A DNA stretch of 64,000 nt, from the NCBI RefSeq assembly GCF_000714935.1, contig NZ_JMIR01000017.1, forward strand, positions 1-64,000, in the 5' to 3' direction. A program made the position numbers and the translations under genes. The DNA is from Tumebacillus flagellatus. Its GTDB lineage: Bacteria > Bacillota > Bacilli > Tumebacillales > Tumebacillaceae. The notes under the pieces were generated by a model. It was not told where the DNA came from. It did not search any database and saw only the letters and a program-made list of their open reading frames with translations. Positions 27,086 to 36,045 of this stretch are shown here, piece after piece (within the stretch, counting starts at the first letter, position 1; each line of letters opens with the position of its first letter).

Positions 27086-27118
27086 ATCTTCTGCCGGGTG
27101 CCGGGAGGGGATTTTTTT
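27086..27118 (+). terminator. Likely attenuator of the TPP riboswitch
   Basis: AATCTTCTGCCGG can pair with CCGGGAGGGGATT (with G-U pairs), followed by seven T residues and located between the aptamer and ykoE. It suggests control by transcription termination. Confidence 0.65.
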
Positions 27119-27160
27119 ATGCAAATGTTCGGTTCCAACAAATGAAGGGGGTAATGAGAC

Positions 27161-27748
27161 ATGAAGACTAGTCGTGTCGCAAACTTCAGAGAGATTATGA
27201 TCACCGTCATCCTGTCGATGATCTGCGGGGTCGCGTATTTTGGATGGGGCTTTTTGTACAACGTGTTGGACACCGCACTGCCGGGTTCGTCCGAACTGAT
27301 CTACGGACTCTGGTTCGTCGCTTCGATCCTCACCGCGTACATCGTGCAAAAGCCGGGCATCGCGATGCTTTCTGAAGTCGCAGCATCGTTTGTGGAAATG
27401 ATCTTCGGAGGCCAATGGGGCTTGAGCACCCTCGTGTTCGGCTTGATCCAAGGCGCTGCCGCTGAACTGATCTTTGCGGGATTCCGCTACCGTACGTTCA
27501 ACATGGGCACCGTCATCCTCGCCGGGATGGCGTCGGCGGCTGCAAGCTTGCCGATTGACTGGTACCAAGGCTACATCAGCGACGTCACCACGGGCGTGCT
27601 CCTTCTCAAAATCGTCCTGCGCCTGATCTCCGGCGCGATTTTTGCGGGCGTGCTCGGCAAAGTCGTCGGCGATCTGCTCGCCAAAACGGGCGTTCTGAAC
27701 TCCTACCAAGTGGTCCGTTCCAAGTTGGACCGCGGGCCGTCTTTCTAA
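27161..27748 (+). CDS. ykoE: ECF transporter substrate-binding subunit for thiamin/HMP (YkoE)
   Basis: 195-residue membrane S-component with five or six hydrophobic segments. The sequence pattern (GVAYFGWGFLYNV, GLWFVASILTAYIVQKPG, AEVAASFVEMIFGGQWG-like stretch) is that of YkoE, specific to thiamin precursors such as hydroxymethylpyrimidine. Its position behind a TPP riboswitch and before the ATPase and T-component confirms the assignment. Confidence 0.93.
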   Translation: MKTSRVANFREIMITVILSMICGVAYFGWGFLYNVLDTALPGSSELIYGLWFVASILTAYIVQKPGIAMLSEVAASFVEMIFGGQWGLSTLVFGLIQGAAAELIFAGFRYRTFNMGTVILAGMASAAASLPIDWYQGYISDVTTGVLLLKIVLRLISGAIFAGVLGKVVGDLLAKTGVLNSYQVVRSKLDRGPSF

Positions 27749-29380
27749 ATGAATACGTTGATGCAAAAGACACCCTTTCTCGCATGCGTTGGGGTGTCTG
27801 TGCAGTTTTTTGACCGCGATGCGCCCGTGTTGCGGGAAATGAACGTCTCGATTGAACGAAATCAAGCGGTGCTCCTGCTCGGCCCGTCCGGCTCGGGCAA
27901 GAGCACGCTGTTGCAAGTGCTGTCCGGCATCATCCCGCGCTCCATCGAAGCGTGGTTCAAAGGCACCGTCACCCGCCCGGATTCGGTCGGCGTGATGTTT
28001 CAAGACCCGGACGCGCAATTTTGCATGTTGACGGTGGAGGACGAGTTGGCGTTCTCCCTTGAAAACCGCTCGGTGCCGCGCGAACAGATGCGTGCCGTCA
28101 TCGAAAAAGCGATGCGCGACGTCCGCCTCGACATTCCGCTCTCCACCCCGATCCGCGAACTTTCCGGCGGCCTGAAACAGCGCTTGGCGCTCGCCTGCTT
28201 GCTGGCGCTCGAACCCGAGGTGCTGTTCGTCGACGAGCCGACCGCGCAACTGGACCCGCTGAATACACAGCTCGTCCTCGACGACCTTCGCCGCTTGCAC
28301 GGGCAGAAAACCCTCGTGCTCATCGAGCACAAGCTCGACGGCGTGATCGAATGGGTCGACCGCGTGCTGCTGTTTAACGCGGAGGGCCGGATCGTGGCGG
28401 ACGGCGCGCCGCTGGACGTGGTGCGCGAACAGGCGGAGATGATTCGGGAGTCCGGCATCTGGACGCCGAAACTCTGGCCGGTGACGTGGGAGCAACTGCT
28501 CGCACCCGTGCCGCATCCGCTCGCCGAACGCTTGCAAACCCAACTCGCCACCGGAAAAAAACAAACAGCCCGCCCCGCCGCAGACGCTCCGATCCTCGAC
28601 ATCCGCGACGCCGGGCTGCGTTATAAAAACGGCCACGTCGTCTGGCAAGGTCTCAACGCGAGCATCCAGCCCGGCGAGTGGGTCGCCATCCTCGGACCCA
28701 ACGGGGCGGGCAAGAGCACGTTTTTGAAAATGGTCGGCGGGTTGATCGAGCCGACGCAAGGGAACGTGCAGTTGAAAGGCAAAGACGTGAGCCGCTACAA
28801 AACGCCGGAGTTGTACGATACGGTGGGCTTCGTGTTCCAGAATCCGGAGCATCAGTTTATCGCCGACACGGTGTTTGAGGAAGCGGCGTTCGGCGGCAAG
28901 GTCGCCGGATGGCCGCAAGAGCGGATTGAGCGGGAGGCGACGCAGTTGCTGGCCGACTTCCGCTTGCAGGAGTTGCGGGACAAAAACCCGTTCACCCTGT
29001 CGCAAGGGCAGAAGCGCAGGTTGAGCGTCGCGGGGATGCTGTTGAAGCGCCAAGACGTGCTGTTGCTCGATGAGCCGACGTTCGGGCAAGATGCCGCGAC
29101 GACGGCGGAGTTGTTGCAGAGAATGCAGGAGCGCAACGAGGCGGGGACGACGATTCTCATGGCGACGCATGACGTGGAGTTGGTGGCGGAGCATGCGTCC
29201 CGCGTGTTGGTGATCGGGGAAGGCGGTTTGCTGTTCGACGGGTCGCCGCATGACTTGTTCTCTCAGCCGGAGCTTTTGGAAAAAGCCTCGCTCACAGCAC
29301 CGCTGGCGTATGAGTACCGGCAGCGAATTCTAGATGCAGGTCAAAAGGAAAAGGTCGAGGAGGGAAGCCTGAGTGTCTAG
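27749..29380 (+). CDS. ykoD: ECF transporter ATPase with two fused ATP-binding domains (YkoD)
   Basis: 543 residues holding two ABC ATPase domains. First: GPSGSGKST, LSGGLKQR, EVLFVDEPTAQLD. Second: GPNGAGKST, LSQGQKRR, DVLLLDEPTFGQD. Energises uptake of the YkoE substrate. The ATG at 27749 directly follows the ykoE stop; no clear ribosome binding site is seen, so translation is probably coupled. Confidence 0.93.
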   Translation: MNTLMQKTPFLACVGVSVQFFDRDAPVLREMNVSIERNQAVLLLGPSGSGKSTLLQVLSGIIPRSIEAWFKGTVTRPDSVGVMFQDPDAQFCMLTVEDELAFSLENRSVPREQMRAVIEKAMRDVRLDIPLSTPIRELSGGLKQRLALACLLALEPEVLFVDEPTAQLDPLNTQLVLDDLRRLHGQKTLVLIEHKLDGVIEWVDRVLLFNAEGRIVADGAPLDVVREQAEMIRESGIWTPKLWPVTWEQLLAPVPHPLAERLQTQLATGKKQTARPAADAPILDIRDAGLRYKNGHVVWQGLNASIQPGEWVAILGPNGAGKSTFLKMVGGLIEPTQGNVQLKGKDVSRYKTPELYDTVGFVFQNPEHQFIADTVFEEAAFGGKVAGWPQERIEREATQLLADFRLQELRDKNPFTLSQGQKRRLSVAGMLLKRQDVLLLDEPTFGQDAATTAELLQRMQERNEAGTTILMATHDVELVAEHASRVLVIGEGGLLFDGSPHDLFSQPELLEKASLTAPLAYEYRQRILDAGQKEKVEEGSLSV

Positions 29381-30158
29381 TTCATACACGGCGGGGCACG
29401 TGCATCCGTCCTCGGCCAAGAGCCTCGTCGCCCGCGTCAACCCGTCGGTGAAGCTGCTCTTGCACCTGCTCTGCATGCTCGTGTTCATCTTCGTCCACGA
29501 CCCGAAGACCGCGTGCGCTCTGATGGCAATCCCGATGCTGCTCTCCGTGACCGCCGCCCGCATCCCGGTCTGGACGTTCGTTAAACGGTTGTCGCCGTTC
29601 CTGATTCTCTTCCTCTCCACCACGTGGATTCTCGCCGCCTACGGCAAAGGCGAGACCGTCTGGTGGCACGGCGGCATCATCACGATCACGGAGGAAGGGC
29701 TGGTCAAAGGCCTGAACATCGGCTTGCGGATGCTCGGGTTCGTCGCGTACGGCGCGTTGTTCGCGATGACCACCGACGTCACGCTGCTCGCCTTGAGCTT
29801 CATGCAACAGCTCAAACTCCCGCCGAAAATCGGGTATGCCCTGCTTGCGGGATTTCGCTTCCTCCCGATGTTCCGCGAAGAGTACGAGCAGATCAAGTCG
29901 GCGCACCGCGTCCGCGGCGTCGCCCGCGTGCCGGGATTGCGCGGCAAACTCCAAGCGTTCACCCGCTACACGATCCCGCTGCTCGCCCAAGGCATCCGCA
30001 AAGCAGAACGCGTCGCCATTGCGCTCGAAGCCCGCGGATTTGACGGCTCGCGCAACCGCACGTACTACCGCGAGCTGAAACCGGGCATCTATGACGCCGC
30101 GTACTTTGTCCTCTTGCTGGCGATGCACACCGTCGTCTGGTACTGCTTCATGCGCTAA
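29373..30158 (+). CDS. ykoC: ECF transporter transmembrane T-component (YkoC)
   Basis: 261 residues, multiple membrane helices in the N-terminal two-thirds and the T-component signature ALEARGF preceded by ERVAIA, plus an earlier SAHRVRGV coupling helix. Connects YkoE to the YkoD ATPases. GTG 29373 lies behind GAGGAGGGAAG and overlaps ykoD by eight bases. Confidence 0.92.
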   Translation: MSSSYTAGHVHPSSAKSLVARVNPSVKLLLHLLCMLVFIFVHDPKTACALMAIPMLLSVTAARIPVWTFVKRLSPFLILFLSTTWILAAYGKGETVWWHGGIITITEEGLVKGLNIGLRMLGFVAYGALFAMTTDVTLLALSFMQQLKLPPKIGYALLAGFRFLPMFREEYEQIKSAHRVRGVARVPGLRGKLQAFTRYTIPLLAQGIRKAERVAIALEARGFDGSRNRTYYRELKPGIYDAAYFVLLLAMHTVVWYCFMR

Positions 30159-30169
30159 CAAAATAACAA

Positions 30170-30207
30170 AAAGAGAGCGCCTTTACCGGTCGCTCTCTTT
30201 CTTTTTC
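30170..30207 (+). terminator. Terminator of the ykoEDC operon
   Basis: Perfect ten-base arms AAAGAGAGCG/CGCTCTCTTT, followed by CTTTTT. Confidence 0.9.
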
Positions 30208-30262
30208 CCAACATCTGGGGTACAATGATCTCTTGCCCAAAATCAAGGAGGTGCCCCACCCG

Positions 30263-31147
30263 ATGAACCCGCGCAAAGGAATTCTGCTCAACGTCCTCTC
30301 GATTTGCTTCATGGCATTTTCACCCGTACTCAACAAAACCGCCATCTCCGGCGGTCACATCTCGGTCACGAAAGCGGCGTTTCTGAACATCGCCTACTCG
30401 CTGCTGCTCGGCTTCGTGCTCGCCGTCATCCGCAAGCAGAAACTCCGCTTCGTCCGCAACAAAGCGATGCTCATCGTCGGCTTCACCAACGCCGCCGGAC
30501 TGATTCTCATGTACATCGCACTCGACATGATCGGGCCGGTGACCCTCGGGTTTCTGGGGCGTTTTTACCTCATCTTCACGCTGTTGCTCTCCGTGGTGAT
30601 TCTCAAGGAGCGCATCACGTCCCGCGAGTGGGGCTTGATTGCGCTGGCGATTGCGGGGCTGTTTCTCTTCCAAGCGCAGGGCGGGCTCACCATCTCCTCG
30701 TGGGCGGGCGTGGGCATCGCGATGGCGTATACGTTTTTCTTCTCGCTGACGAACATCACCGTCAAGCTTGTGGTCAAGGATGTGGATTCGAACTCGATCC
30801 TGTTTTCCAACAACGTGATCACCATCTGCTTTCTCCTCGTCTACGCGCTGTGCACCGGCGAAGGCAACTTGCAGCACCTCGACGTCTCCGGTGCGGGGAT
30901 GATCTTCGTCTCCGCGTTCTGCGCGAACTTCATGGGCATGCTGCTGTATTACGAAGGCATCAAATACATCGAATTTTCAAAAGCGAACGTCATCCGCTCT
31001 TCCGGCGTCCTGCTCTCGGCGGCGATTGCGTATCCGTTTTACCCCGTCCATCTGACGCTCGCCAACATCCTCGGCGCGGCGATCCTGCTCGGCTCTGTTA
31101 TCTCCCTGAACCAAACGCCTAAGAAAAAACAAAACATCGCCGCGTGA
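30263..31147 (+). CDS. EamA/DMT-superfamily transporter
   Basis: 294 residues with ten hydrophobic segments in two EamA repeats (about 5-140 and 150-285). The second repeat includes SWAGVGIAMAYTFFFS, and the first ends with the conserved LKERITSREW loop. Metabolite or drug efflux; substrate unknown. The ATG at 30263 follows AGGAGGTG at a good distance; the open frame begins ten codons earlier without such a site. Confidence 0.88.
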   Translation: MNPRKGILLNVLSICFMAFSPVLNKTAISGGHISVTKAAFLNIAYSLLLGFVLAVIRKQKLRFVRNKAMLIVGFTNAAGLILMYIALDMIGPVTLGFLGRFYLIFTLLLSVVILKERITSREWGLIALAIAGLFLFQAQGGLTISSWAGVGIAMAYTFFFSLTNITVKLVVKDVDSNSILFSNNVITICFLLVYALCTGEGNLQHLDVSGAGMIFVSAFCANFMGMLLYYEGIKYIEFSKANVIRSSGVLLSAAIAYPFYPVHLTLANILGAAILLGSVISLNQTPKKKQNIAA

Positions 31148-31165
31148 GCTGCCTAAGCCTCCTAA

Positions 31166-31235
31166 GCCGCAAAAAAGCCGCAAAAAAGCCGCAAAAAAGC
31201 CGCCCCCAACCGGAGGACGGCTTCTCTTTTTTCAA
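31166..31235. repeat. Tandem GCCGCAAAAAA repeats merging into a bidirectional terminator
   Basis: Three tandem copies of an 11-base unit GCCGCAAAAAA (31166-31198) lead into a hairpin (AAGCCG...CGGCTT, 31197-31223) flanked by T/A runs. For the leftward sodA transcript the hairpin is followed by four T-tracts separated by GCGGC, like a chain of fail-safe stops. Confidence 0.8.
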
Positions 31236-31243
31236 AAACGAAC

Positions 31244-31852
31244 TTACTTCGCAGCTGCGAAACGCTTCGCCACTTCGTCCCAGTTGACGACGTTGAAGAA
31301 CGCGTTCATGTAGTCCGGGCGCTTGTTTTGGTACTTGAGGTAGTACGCATGTTCCCAAACGTCCATGCCGAGGATCGGGGTTTTGCCTTCCATCAGCGGG
31401 GAGTCTTGGTTCGGGGTGGAGGTGACAGCGAGTTTGCCGCCGTCCACGATCAGCCATGCCCAGCCGGAACCGAAGCGGGTTGCGCCTGCTTTGGTGAACT
31501 CCGCTTTGAAGTTGTCGAAGGAGCCGAATGCGGAGTTGATCGCATCCGCCAGTTCGCCGGACGGAGCGCCGCCGCCGTTCGGGGACATGACTTCCCAGAA
31601 CAGGGTGTGGTTTGCATGGCCTCCGCCGTTGTTGCGAACCGCGCCGCGGATGTTTTCCGGAACTGCGTCGAGGTTTGCGATCAGCTCTTCGATGGACTTG
31701 GAAGCGAGATCTGCATGACCTTCGAGAGCCGCGTTGAGGTTGTTCACGTAGGTCGCATGGTGGCGATCGTGGTGGATCTCCATGGTTTGCGCGTCGATGT
31801 GCGGCTCAAGAGCGTCAAACGCGTACGGAAGTGCCGGCAGTTGATGTGCCAT
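31244..31852 (-). CDS. sodA: Manganese/iron superoxide dismutase
   Basis: 202 residues. The four metal ligands are placed as in SodA: His in MEIHHDRHH (about 27), His in ANHTLFW (about 82), and Asp/His in [13 protein letters not shown] (about 164-168). N-terminus starts [18 protein letters not shown]. Cytoplasmic superoxide detoxification. AGGAGGAATTCGAA precedes the ATG. Mn is the likely metal for this subgroup. Confidence 0.97.
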   Translation of the reverse strand: MAHQLPALPYAFDALEPHIDAQTMEIHHDRHHATYVNNLNAALEGHADLASKSIEELIANLDAVPENIRGAVRNNGGGHANHTLFWEVMSPNGGGAPSGELADAINSAFGSFDNFKAEFTKAGATRFGSGWAWLIVDGGKLAVTSTPNQDSPLMEGKTPILGMDVWEHAYYLKYQNKRPDYMNAFFNVVNWDEVAKRFAAAK

Positions 31853-31897
31853 TTCGAATTCCTCCTATGTAGAGACAGAGTTTTTATACATAGATAT

Positions 31898-31926
31898 ATC
31901 ATAACTTACTTAGGCAGGGATGCCAA
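31898..31926 (-). promoter_or_regulatory. Promoter of sodA
   Basis: On the minus strand TTGGCA, exactly 17 bases, then TATGAT, about 45-75 bases before the sodA ATG. Good match to a housekeeping sigma-A promoter. Confidence 0.7.
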
Positions 31927-31987
31927 GATTTTTTTCCAATCCCCCCGCACTAGGATACTCAGGCGGCATTCAGTTCATACATCCGAG

Positions 31988-32575
31988 TCACGCGTTCAGC
32001 CCGTTGAACAGATAGTGAATCTTCGTCTGAAAAATTTCCTCGATCGGCCACTGGCCTTCCGCCAGCACCCAGTCGTTGACGGCGTGCAGGTAGATGTTCT
32101 CGATCATGTTGCCCGCGATGATCGGGTCGATCGACTCCCGCAGCACGCCGCGCTCTTGGCCCGCTTCGAGGATGTCGGCGAACAAGTTGCGCAGCGAACG
32201 GATGTCGCCCTGGATCACCGCCGACGGCGTGTTCAGCGAAGACTTGATGAAGATGCGCACGAGCGGCAAGTTCTCGCGGTTCGTCGTCATTGCAATTTCA
32301 AAAATCTCCATGATCTTCTGCTCGCACGTCAAGTCCGGGCGATCCCATTCACTTCGCCGCTCGATGACTTCTTCCAACGGCTCTTGGCCCCAGTGCGCGA
32401 GAATCGCTTCCTTAGTAGGGAAGTGTAAAAACACCGTCCCGCGCGCGACGTCGGCGTGCTCGGCGATCATGTCGATGGTGGTGGCGTCGTAGCCGCGCTC
32501 TTGGAACAATTTCATGGCGGCGGTGAAAATTTTGGTGCGCGTCTCTTGTTTTTTGCGCTCACGTCGTGTTGGCAT
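31988..32575 (-). CDS. TetR/AcrR-family transcriptional regulator
   Basis: 195 residues. N-terminal helix-turn-helix domain (TKIFTAAMKLFQERGYDATTID, MIAEHADVARGTVFLHFPTKE), then a variable ligand domain. Start at 32575 with GGGAGGTC; the open frame continues upstream without a site. It is divergent from a flavin-dependent desaturase-like gene and is probably its regulator; a direct repeat lies in the shared upstream region. Confidence 0.9.
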   Translation of the reverse strand: MPTRRERKKQETRTKIFTAAMKLFQERGYDATTIDMIAEHADVARGTVFLHFPTKEAILAHWGQEPLEEVIERRSEWDRPDLTCEQKIMEIFEIAMTTNRENLPLVRIFIKSSLNTPSAVIQGDIRSLRNLFADILEAGQERGVLRESIDPIIAGNMIENIYLHAVNDWVLAEGQWPIEEIFQTKIHYLFNGLNA

Positions 32576-32660
32576 GGATTGACCTCCCCTTCGGCATCCT
32601 ACTCCCTGTATTTTACTAAAAAAATGTGCTGGACACACCCGTCGCTGTACGATTATCATG

Positions 32661-32690
32661 AATGTACTGAGTCCAAAATGTACTAAGTCC
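32661..32690. promoter_or_regulatory. Direct repeat in the TetR/flavoenzyme divergent promoter region
   Basis: AATGTACTGAGTCC (32661) recurs as AATGTACTAAGTCC (32677), one mismatch in 14 bases with a period of 16. A -10-like TATACT at 32715-32720 for the rightward gene lies about 25 bases downstream. Candidate operator for the TetR protein, although TetR sites are more often inverted repeats. Confidence 0.5.
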
Positions 32691-32752
32691 ATTATTAGTT
32701 TGGGTATTGCGACTTATACTAATATTTCGAGAAGACGGAAAACGGGGGGTCC

Positions 32753-34063
32753 ATGTTTCCCATGAAAAAAACAGCAGTGGTAATCGGCGGCGGTTTGGCC
32801 GGTTTGAGCGTGGCTGCGCGATTGGCGAAGAACGGCATGCACGTCAAATTGTTGGAGAAAGCGCCGAAGCTCGGCGGGCGTGCGGTGACGATTCCGCTCA
32901 AGGGCTTTAACTTCAACTTCGGGGCGCACGCGATCTACACGCGCGACTCGTCCTACATTCGCAAACTGGAACGGGAATTGGGCATCACGGTCAACTGGCG
33001 CGACTTCGACCCGAAGAAAGCCCGCTACGACCTCGGCGAAGAACTCACAGAGATGCCGGCGACGCTGGAAGGTCTCTACAAGACCAAAATTCTCTCGGCG
33101 ACGACCGCCAAAGCCGCGTTTGCGATCGAAGTGATGAAGACGGTCTGCCTCTTGGAGCGCGGCGAAGAGGGCGTCTCGATCGGCGAATGGATGAAGCGCA
33201 CGAAGAAGGCGCCGGAAGTGCAACAGCTGATGTTGCTGCTTGCCTCCTCGAACTTTTTCACCCAAGAGCCGGAGCGCATCCCGTCGACGGCGTTCTTCAA
33301 GTATTACCAGCGCATGTTCAAAACCTCCAAAGCGGTCGCGTACATCGCGGGCGGCTGGGAGAGCCTCGTCGCGGAGCTGGAGCGCGTCATCGTCCAGAAC
33401 GGCTCGGAGATCGTGACCAAAGCGAAGATCGAACGCGTGCTGTTTGAAGGCAACCGCGTCAAAGCGGTGGAAACCTCGGAAGGGCTGATCGAGGGCGACG
33501 AGTTCGTGTTCGCGTGCCCGCCGAAGGAACTCGCCAAGATCTTCGAAGACACGCCGCTCGCCAATTCCATTGCTCCGTACTTGATGCAGCGCCCGAACAC
33601 GGTGCTCGTCTACGACATCGGGCTGAAGTCCCGCATCGATTCGCCGTACACGTACATCTACGACAAACAGGCGAAAGTCTTCCTCACCGACATCTCGCAC
33701 TACGACCCGGAATGCGTGCCGGAGGGCGGGCAATTGGTCCAAGCGATCGCCTACCTCAAGTCGGAGGAAGTCGGCGACCGCGAACACGCGCAAAAGCGCA
33801 AAGACGCGATCGAAGCGCTGTTTGACAAGCACCTGCCGGGCTGGCGCGACGAACTGGTCGCCAAGCGTTACACCGAGCGCGCCGCCGCGCAGGAAATCAA
33901 GGTCGAGGACGACCAGAAGCTGATGCCGGTGCAGTTCCACTCCTGCGCGAACGCCGTGTTTGCGGGAGACTGGGTGCAGGGCGTCGGGCAGCTTTCCGAG
34001 CTGTCGTTCTCGTCCGGCTGGGAAGCGGGCAACCGCGTGATGCACCGCGTGACGCTGTACTAA
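32753..34063 (+). CDS. FAD-dependent oxidoreductase of the amine oxidase/phytoene desaturase family
   Basis: 436 residues. N-terminal dinucleotide fold VVIGGGLAGLSVAARLAKNG, GG-doublet LGGRAVT and the C-terminal FAD motif AVFAGDWVQG. The overall pattern is that of carotenoid-desaturase-like or protoporphyrinogen-oxidase-like flavoproteins. No carotenoid genes are adjacent, so the substrate is unknown. ATG at 32753 is five bases after GGGGGGT; a second ATG at 32762 is too far. Confidence 0.87.
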   Translation: MFPMKKTAVVIGGGLAGLSVAARLAKNGMHVKLLEKAPKLGGRAVTIPLKGFNFNFGAHAIYTRDSSYIRKLERELGITVNWRDFDPKKARYDLGEELTEMPATLEGLYKTKILSATTAKAAFAIEVMKTVCLLERGEEGVSIGEWMKRTKKAPEVQQLMLLLASSNFFTQEPERIPSTAFFKYYQRMFKTSKAVAYIAGGWESLVAELERVIVQNGSEIVTKAKIERVLFEGNRVKAVETSEGLIEGDEFVFACPPKELAKIFEDTPLANSIAPYLMQRPNTVLVYDIGLKSRIDSPYTYIYDKQAKVFLTDISHYDPECVPEGGQLVQAIAYLKSEEVGDREHAQKRKDAIEALFDKHLPGWRDELVAKRYTERAAAQEIKVEDDQKLMPVQFHSCANAVFAGDWVQGVGQLSELSFSSGWEAGNRVMHRVTLY

Positions 34064-34079
34064 TTTTGTGCGCAGACAG

Positions 34080-34122
34080 AAAACACCCTCCGTTCGACTG
34101 GTTAACGGAGGGTGTTTTTTTC
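34080..34122 (+). terminator. Terminator after the flavoenzyme gene
   Basis: Perfect 14-base arms AAACACCCTCCGTT/AACGGAGGGTGTTT and a T-run. Confidence 0.9.
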
Positions 34123-34272
34123 TTCGCCCAGACCTGACTCATGACCCGCTGGTTGTGCTGTATCATATGTCCAGCGTGGGGGGATGGTTCGGCGGACTCA
34201 ACCGGGAATCGAGATTTTTTCAGGAAAATAGGCTACAATAAGGCGATGAAGTTTTGGGAAAGGAGTCACGAC

Positions 34273-35256
34273 ATGGCTCAAACAGAATTCACGCGCACTC
34301 CCTTGCTGTGGGGTGATAAGCGCTATCATACGTGGAACTACCATCTGCGCGGGATCTTCGGCGAGAAGATCTTCAAAGTGCCGCTCGACGCCGGGTTTAC
34401 CTGCCCGAACCGCGACGGCAACGTCGCAACGGGCGGTTGCACGTTCTGCTCGGCCCGCGGGTCGGGCGATTTCGCCGGCGACCAGACGGACGATCTCGTC
34501 ACGCAATTTCATGATGTGCGCGAACGCATGCACAAGAAATGGCCCAAGGCGAAGTATCTCGGCTACTTCCAAGCGTACACGAACACGTACGCGCCGGTGG
34601 AAACCCTGCGCGAGTACTACGAGACGATCCTCCGGCAAGAGGACGTCGTCGGCCTCTCGATTGCCACCCGCCCGGACTGCTTGCCGGACGATGTGGTCGA
34701 GTACCTTGCCGATCTGAACAAGCGGACGTATCTCTGGCTGGAGTTGGGTTTGCAGACGATGCACGAATCCACGGCGGAGACGATCAACCGCGCGCATGAC
34801 TTCCAGACGTATCTCGATGCGGTGGAGCGCCTTCGCAAGCACGACATCAAGGTCTGTTCGCACATCATCTTGGGTCTGCCGGGCGAGACGGACGAGATGA
34901 TGATGGAGACCGCCCGCGCCGTCGCCAAGATGGACGTGCAGGGGATCAAGATTCACCTGCTGCATCTGCTGAAGTATACGCCGATGGTCAAGCAGTGGGA
35001 AGAGGGCATGGTGGAGTTTATCGACCAGGACCGCTACATCAAGTTGGTGTGCGACATGCTGGAAATTCTGCCGCCCGAGATGGTGATCCACCGCCTGACG
35101 GGCGATGGACCGCCGGACACGCTGATCGGCCCGCTGTGGAGCCTCGACAAGTGGTCGGTGCTCAACGGCATCGACGCGGAGATGAAACGCCGCGACTCTT
35201 GGCAAGGAAAGTACTTCCAGCCGGAAACGGAAGAAGCAGCGGAACCACAAGCGTAA
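34273..35256 (+). CDS. mnmL: Radical SAM protein MnmL/YtqA (TIGR01212 type)
   Basis: 327 residues. The iron-sulfur cysteines are in CPNRDGNVATGGCTFC near residue 40 (spacing typical of the TIGR01212 group), followed by IATRPDC and ELGLQTMHEST barrel segments. In B. subtilis YtqA (MnmL) acts in wobble-uridine modification of tRNA, converting the carboxymethylaminomethyl group towards aminomethyl, ahead of the methyltransferase MnmM (YtqB). ATG 34273 follows AAAGGAG. The mnmM gene lies 1.5 kb downstream, separated by an opposed sigma/anti-sigma pair; normally the two are adjacent. Confidence 0.88.
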   Translation: MAQTEFTRTPLLWGDKRYHTWNYHLRGIFGEKIFKVPLDAGFTCPNRDGNVATGGCTFCSARGSGDFAGDQTDDLVTQFHDVRERMHKKWPKAKYLGYFQAYTNTYAPVETLREYYETILRQEDVVGLSIATRPDCLPDDVVEYLADLNKRTYLWLELGLQTMHESTAETINRAHDFQTYLDAVERLRKHDIKVCSHIILGLPGETDEMMMETARAVAKMDVQGIKIHLLHLLKYTPMVKQWEEGMVEFIDQDRYIKLVCDMLEILPPEMVIHRLTGDGPPDTLIGPLWSLDKWSVLNGIDAEMKRRDSWQGKYFQPETEEAAEPQA

Positions 35257-35266
35257 GGAAAAAAGC

Positions 35267-35294
35267 GAGAACCCTCGGCGTGCCAAGGGTTCTC
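35267..35294. terminator. Bidirectional terminator between mnmL and the anti-sigma gene
   Basis: GAGAACCCT (35267-35275) pairs with AGGGTTCTC (35286-35294); A/T runs lie on both sides. Confidence 0.85.
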
Positions 35295-35310
35295 TTTTGC
35301 TTGTGGAAGA

Positions 35311-36045
35311 TTACTTCGAGATCGAAGTTGTGGATTGAGTTTGATGGACTTTCTGGTTGACGGTGTCGAGGATTTCCTTCGCCTCGAGGAAACGGTCTTT
35401 GAGATCGGCGGGGAGTTGGTCGGCGAGGATGTCGCGGTCGTACTCGACGCCCGTTCTCGCCATGACAGTCTGATACGTCATCTGCGCTTCCAAGTATTGA
35501 TCGTACTCCGCTGCCGTCAACACGTCCTTGGTCTGCGCGTTGTGGTTGAGGAAATCGTCGTCCGGCGTCATGTCGGCGTAGATTTGCTTCAGTGTCGCGC
35601 GGTCTTCCGCCGAGAGTTTGTCGACGTCGATGTGGCCGTATCGGTCGCCGTGCTCCGTCATGAAGCGGACGAAGTGCTTGCGGATGTCTACGAAATGGTC
35701 GTAACGCTCCTCGCCAAGCTCTTCCTTGGCACCGGAAAGTTTCAACCCAAAGCCCACATAGGTCGCTTTGGTCATGCCGACAAACGATTTCTTCGCTTGT
35801 TGAAACGACCCGTAGATGTCGTCGCCAAGCCATCCGCTGTCGGCGGCATACCCGACGCTCGGGACAAGCAGGCAAACGGCGGCAACGGCGGTGAGCAATT
35901 TCTTCTTCATAGGAGATCGCTCCTTCGATTGTTGTTGGAGATGCAGTTCGTACGATTGACGCACGCGTTCTTTCAATTCAGGGGGCGGCGACAGGCGGGA
36001 GGCGTGCTCGACCAAGTCGCGTTGGAGTTGATGTTCAGTAGACAT
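35311..36045 (-). CDS. Putative anti-sigma factor, membrane-anchored
   Basis: 244 residues. A short cytoplasmic N-terminal part (about 1-44, MSTEHQLQRDLVEHASRLSPPPELKERV) precedes one hydrophobic segment (KKKLLTAVAAVCLLVPSVGYA, about 46-66) and an extracytoplasmic helical domain. This layout and the 11-base overlap with an ECF sigma gene point to an anti-sigma factor. No zinc-binding HxxxCxxC motif of the ZAS type is present. The start at 36045 follows GGAAGGAA. Confidence 0.72.
   Translation of the reverse strand: MSTEHQLQRDLVEHASRLSPPPELKERVRQSYELHLQQQSKERSPMKKKLLTAVAAVCLLVPSVGYAADSGWLGDDIYGSFQQAKKSFVGMTKATYVGFGLKLSGAKEELGEERYDHFVDIRKHFVRFMTEHGDRYGHIDVDKLSAEDRATLKQIYADMTPDDDFLNHNAQTKDVLTAAEYDQYLEAQMTYQTVMARTGVEYDRDILADQLPADLKDRFLEAKEILDTVNQKVHQTQSTTSISK

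Noticed and set aside
25739-29251. 1170-codon open frame on the minus strand
   Set aside because: It lies antisense to the stalk-domain gene, the TPP riboswitch and ykoED. GC-rich codon bias leaves the opposite strand open. It has no ribosome binding site and an Arg/His-rich composition.
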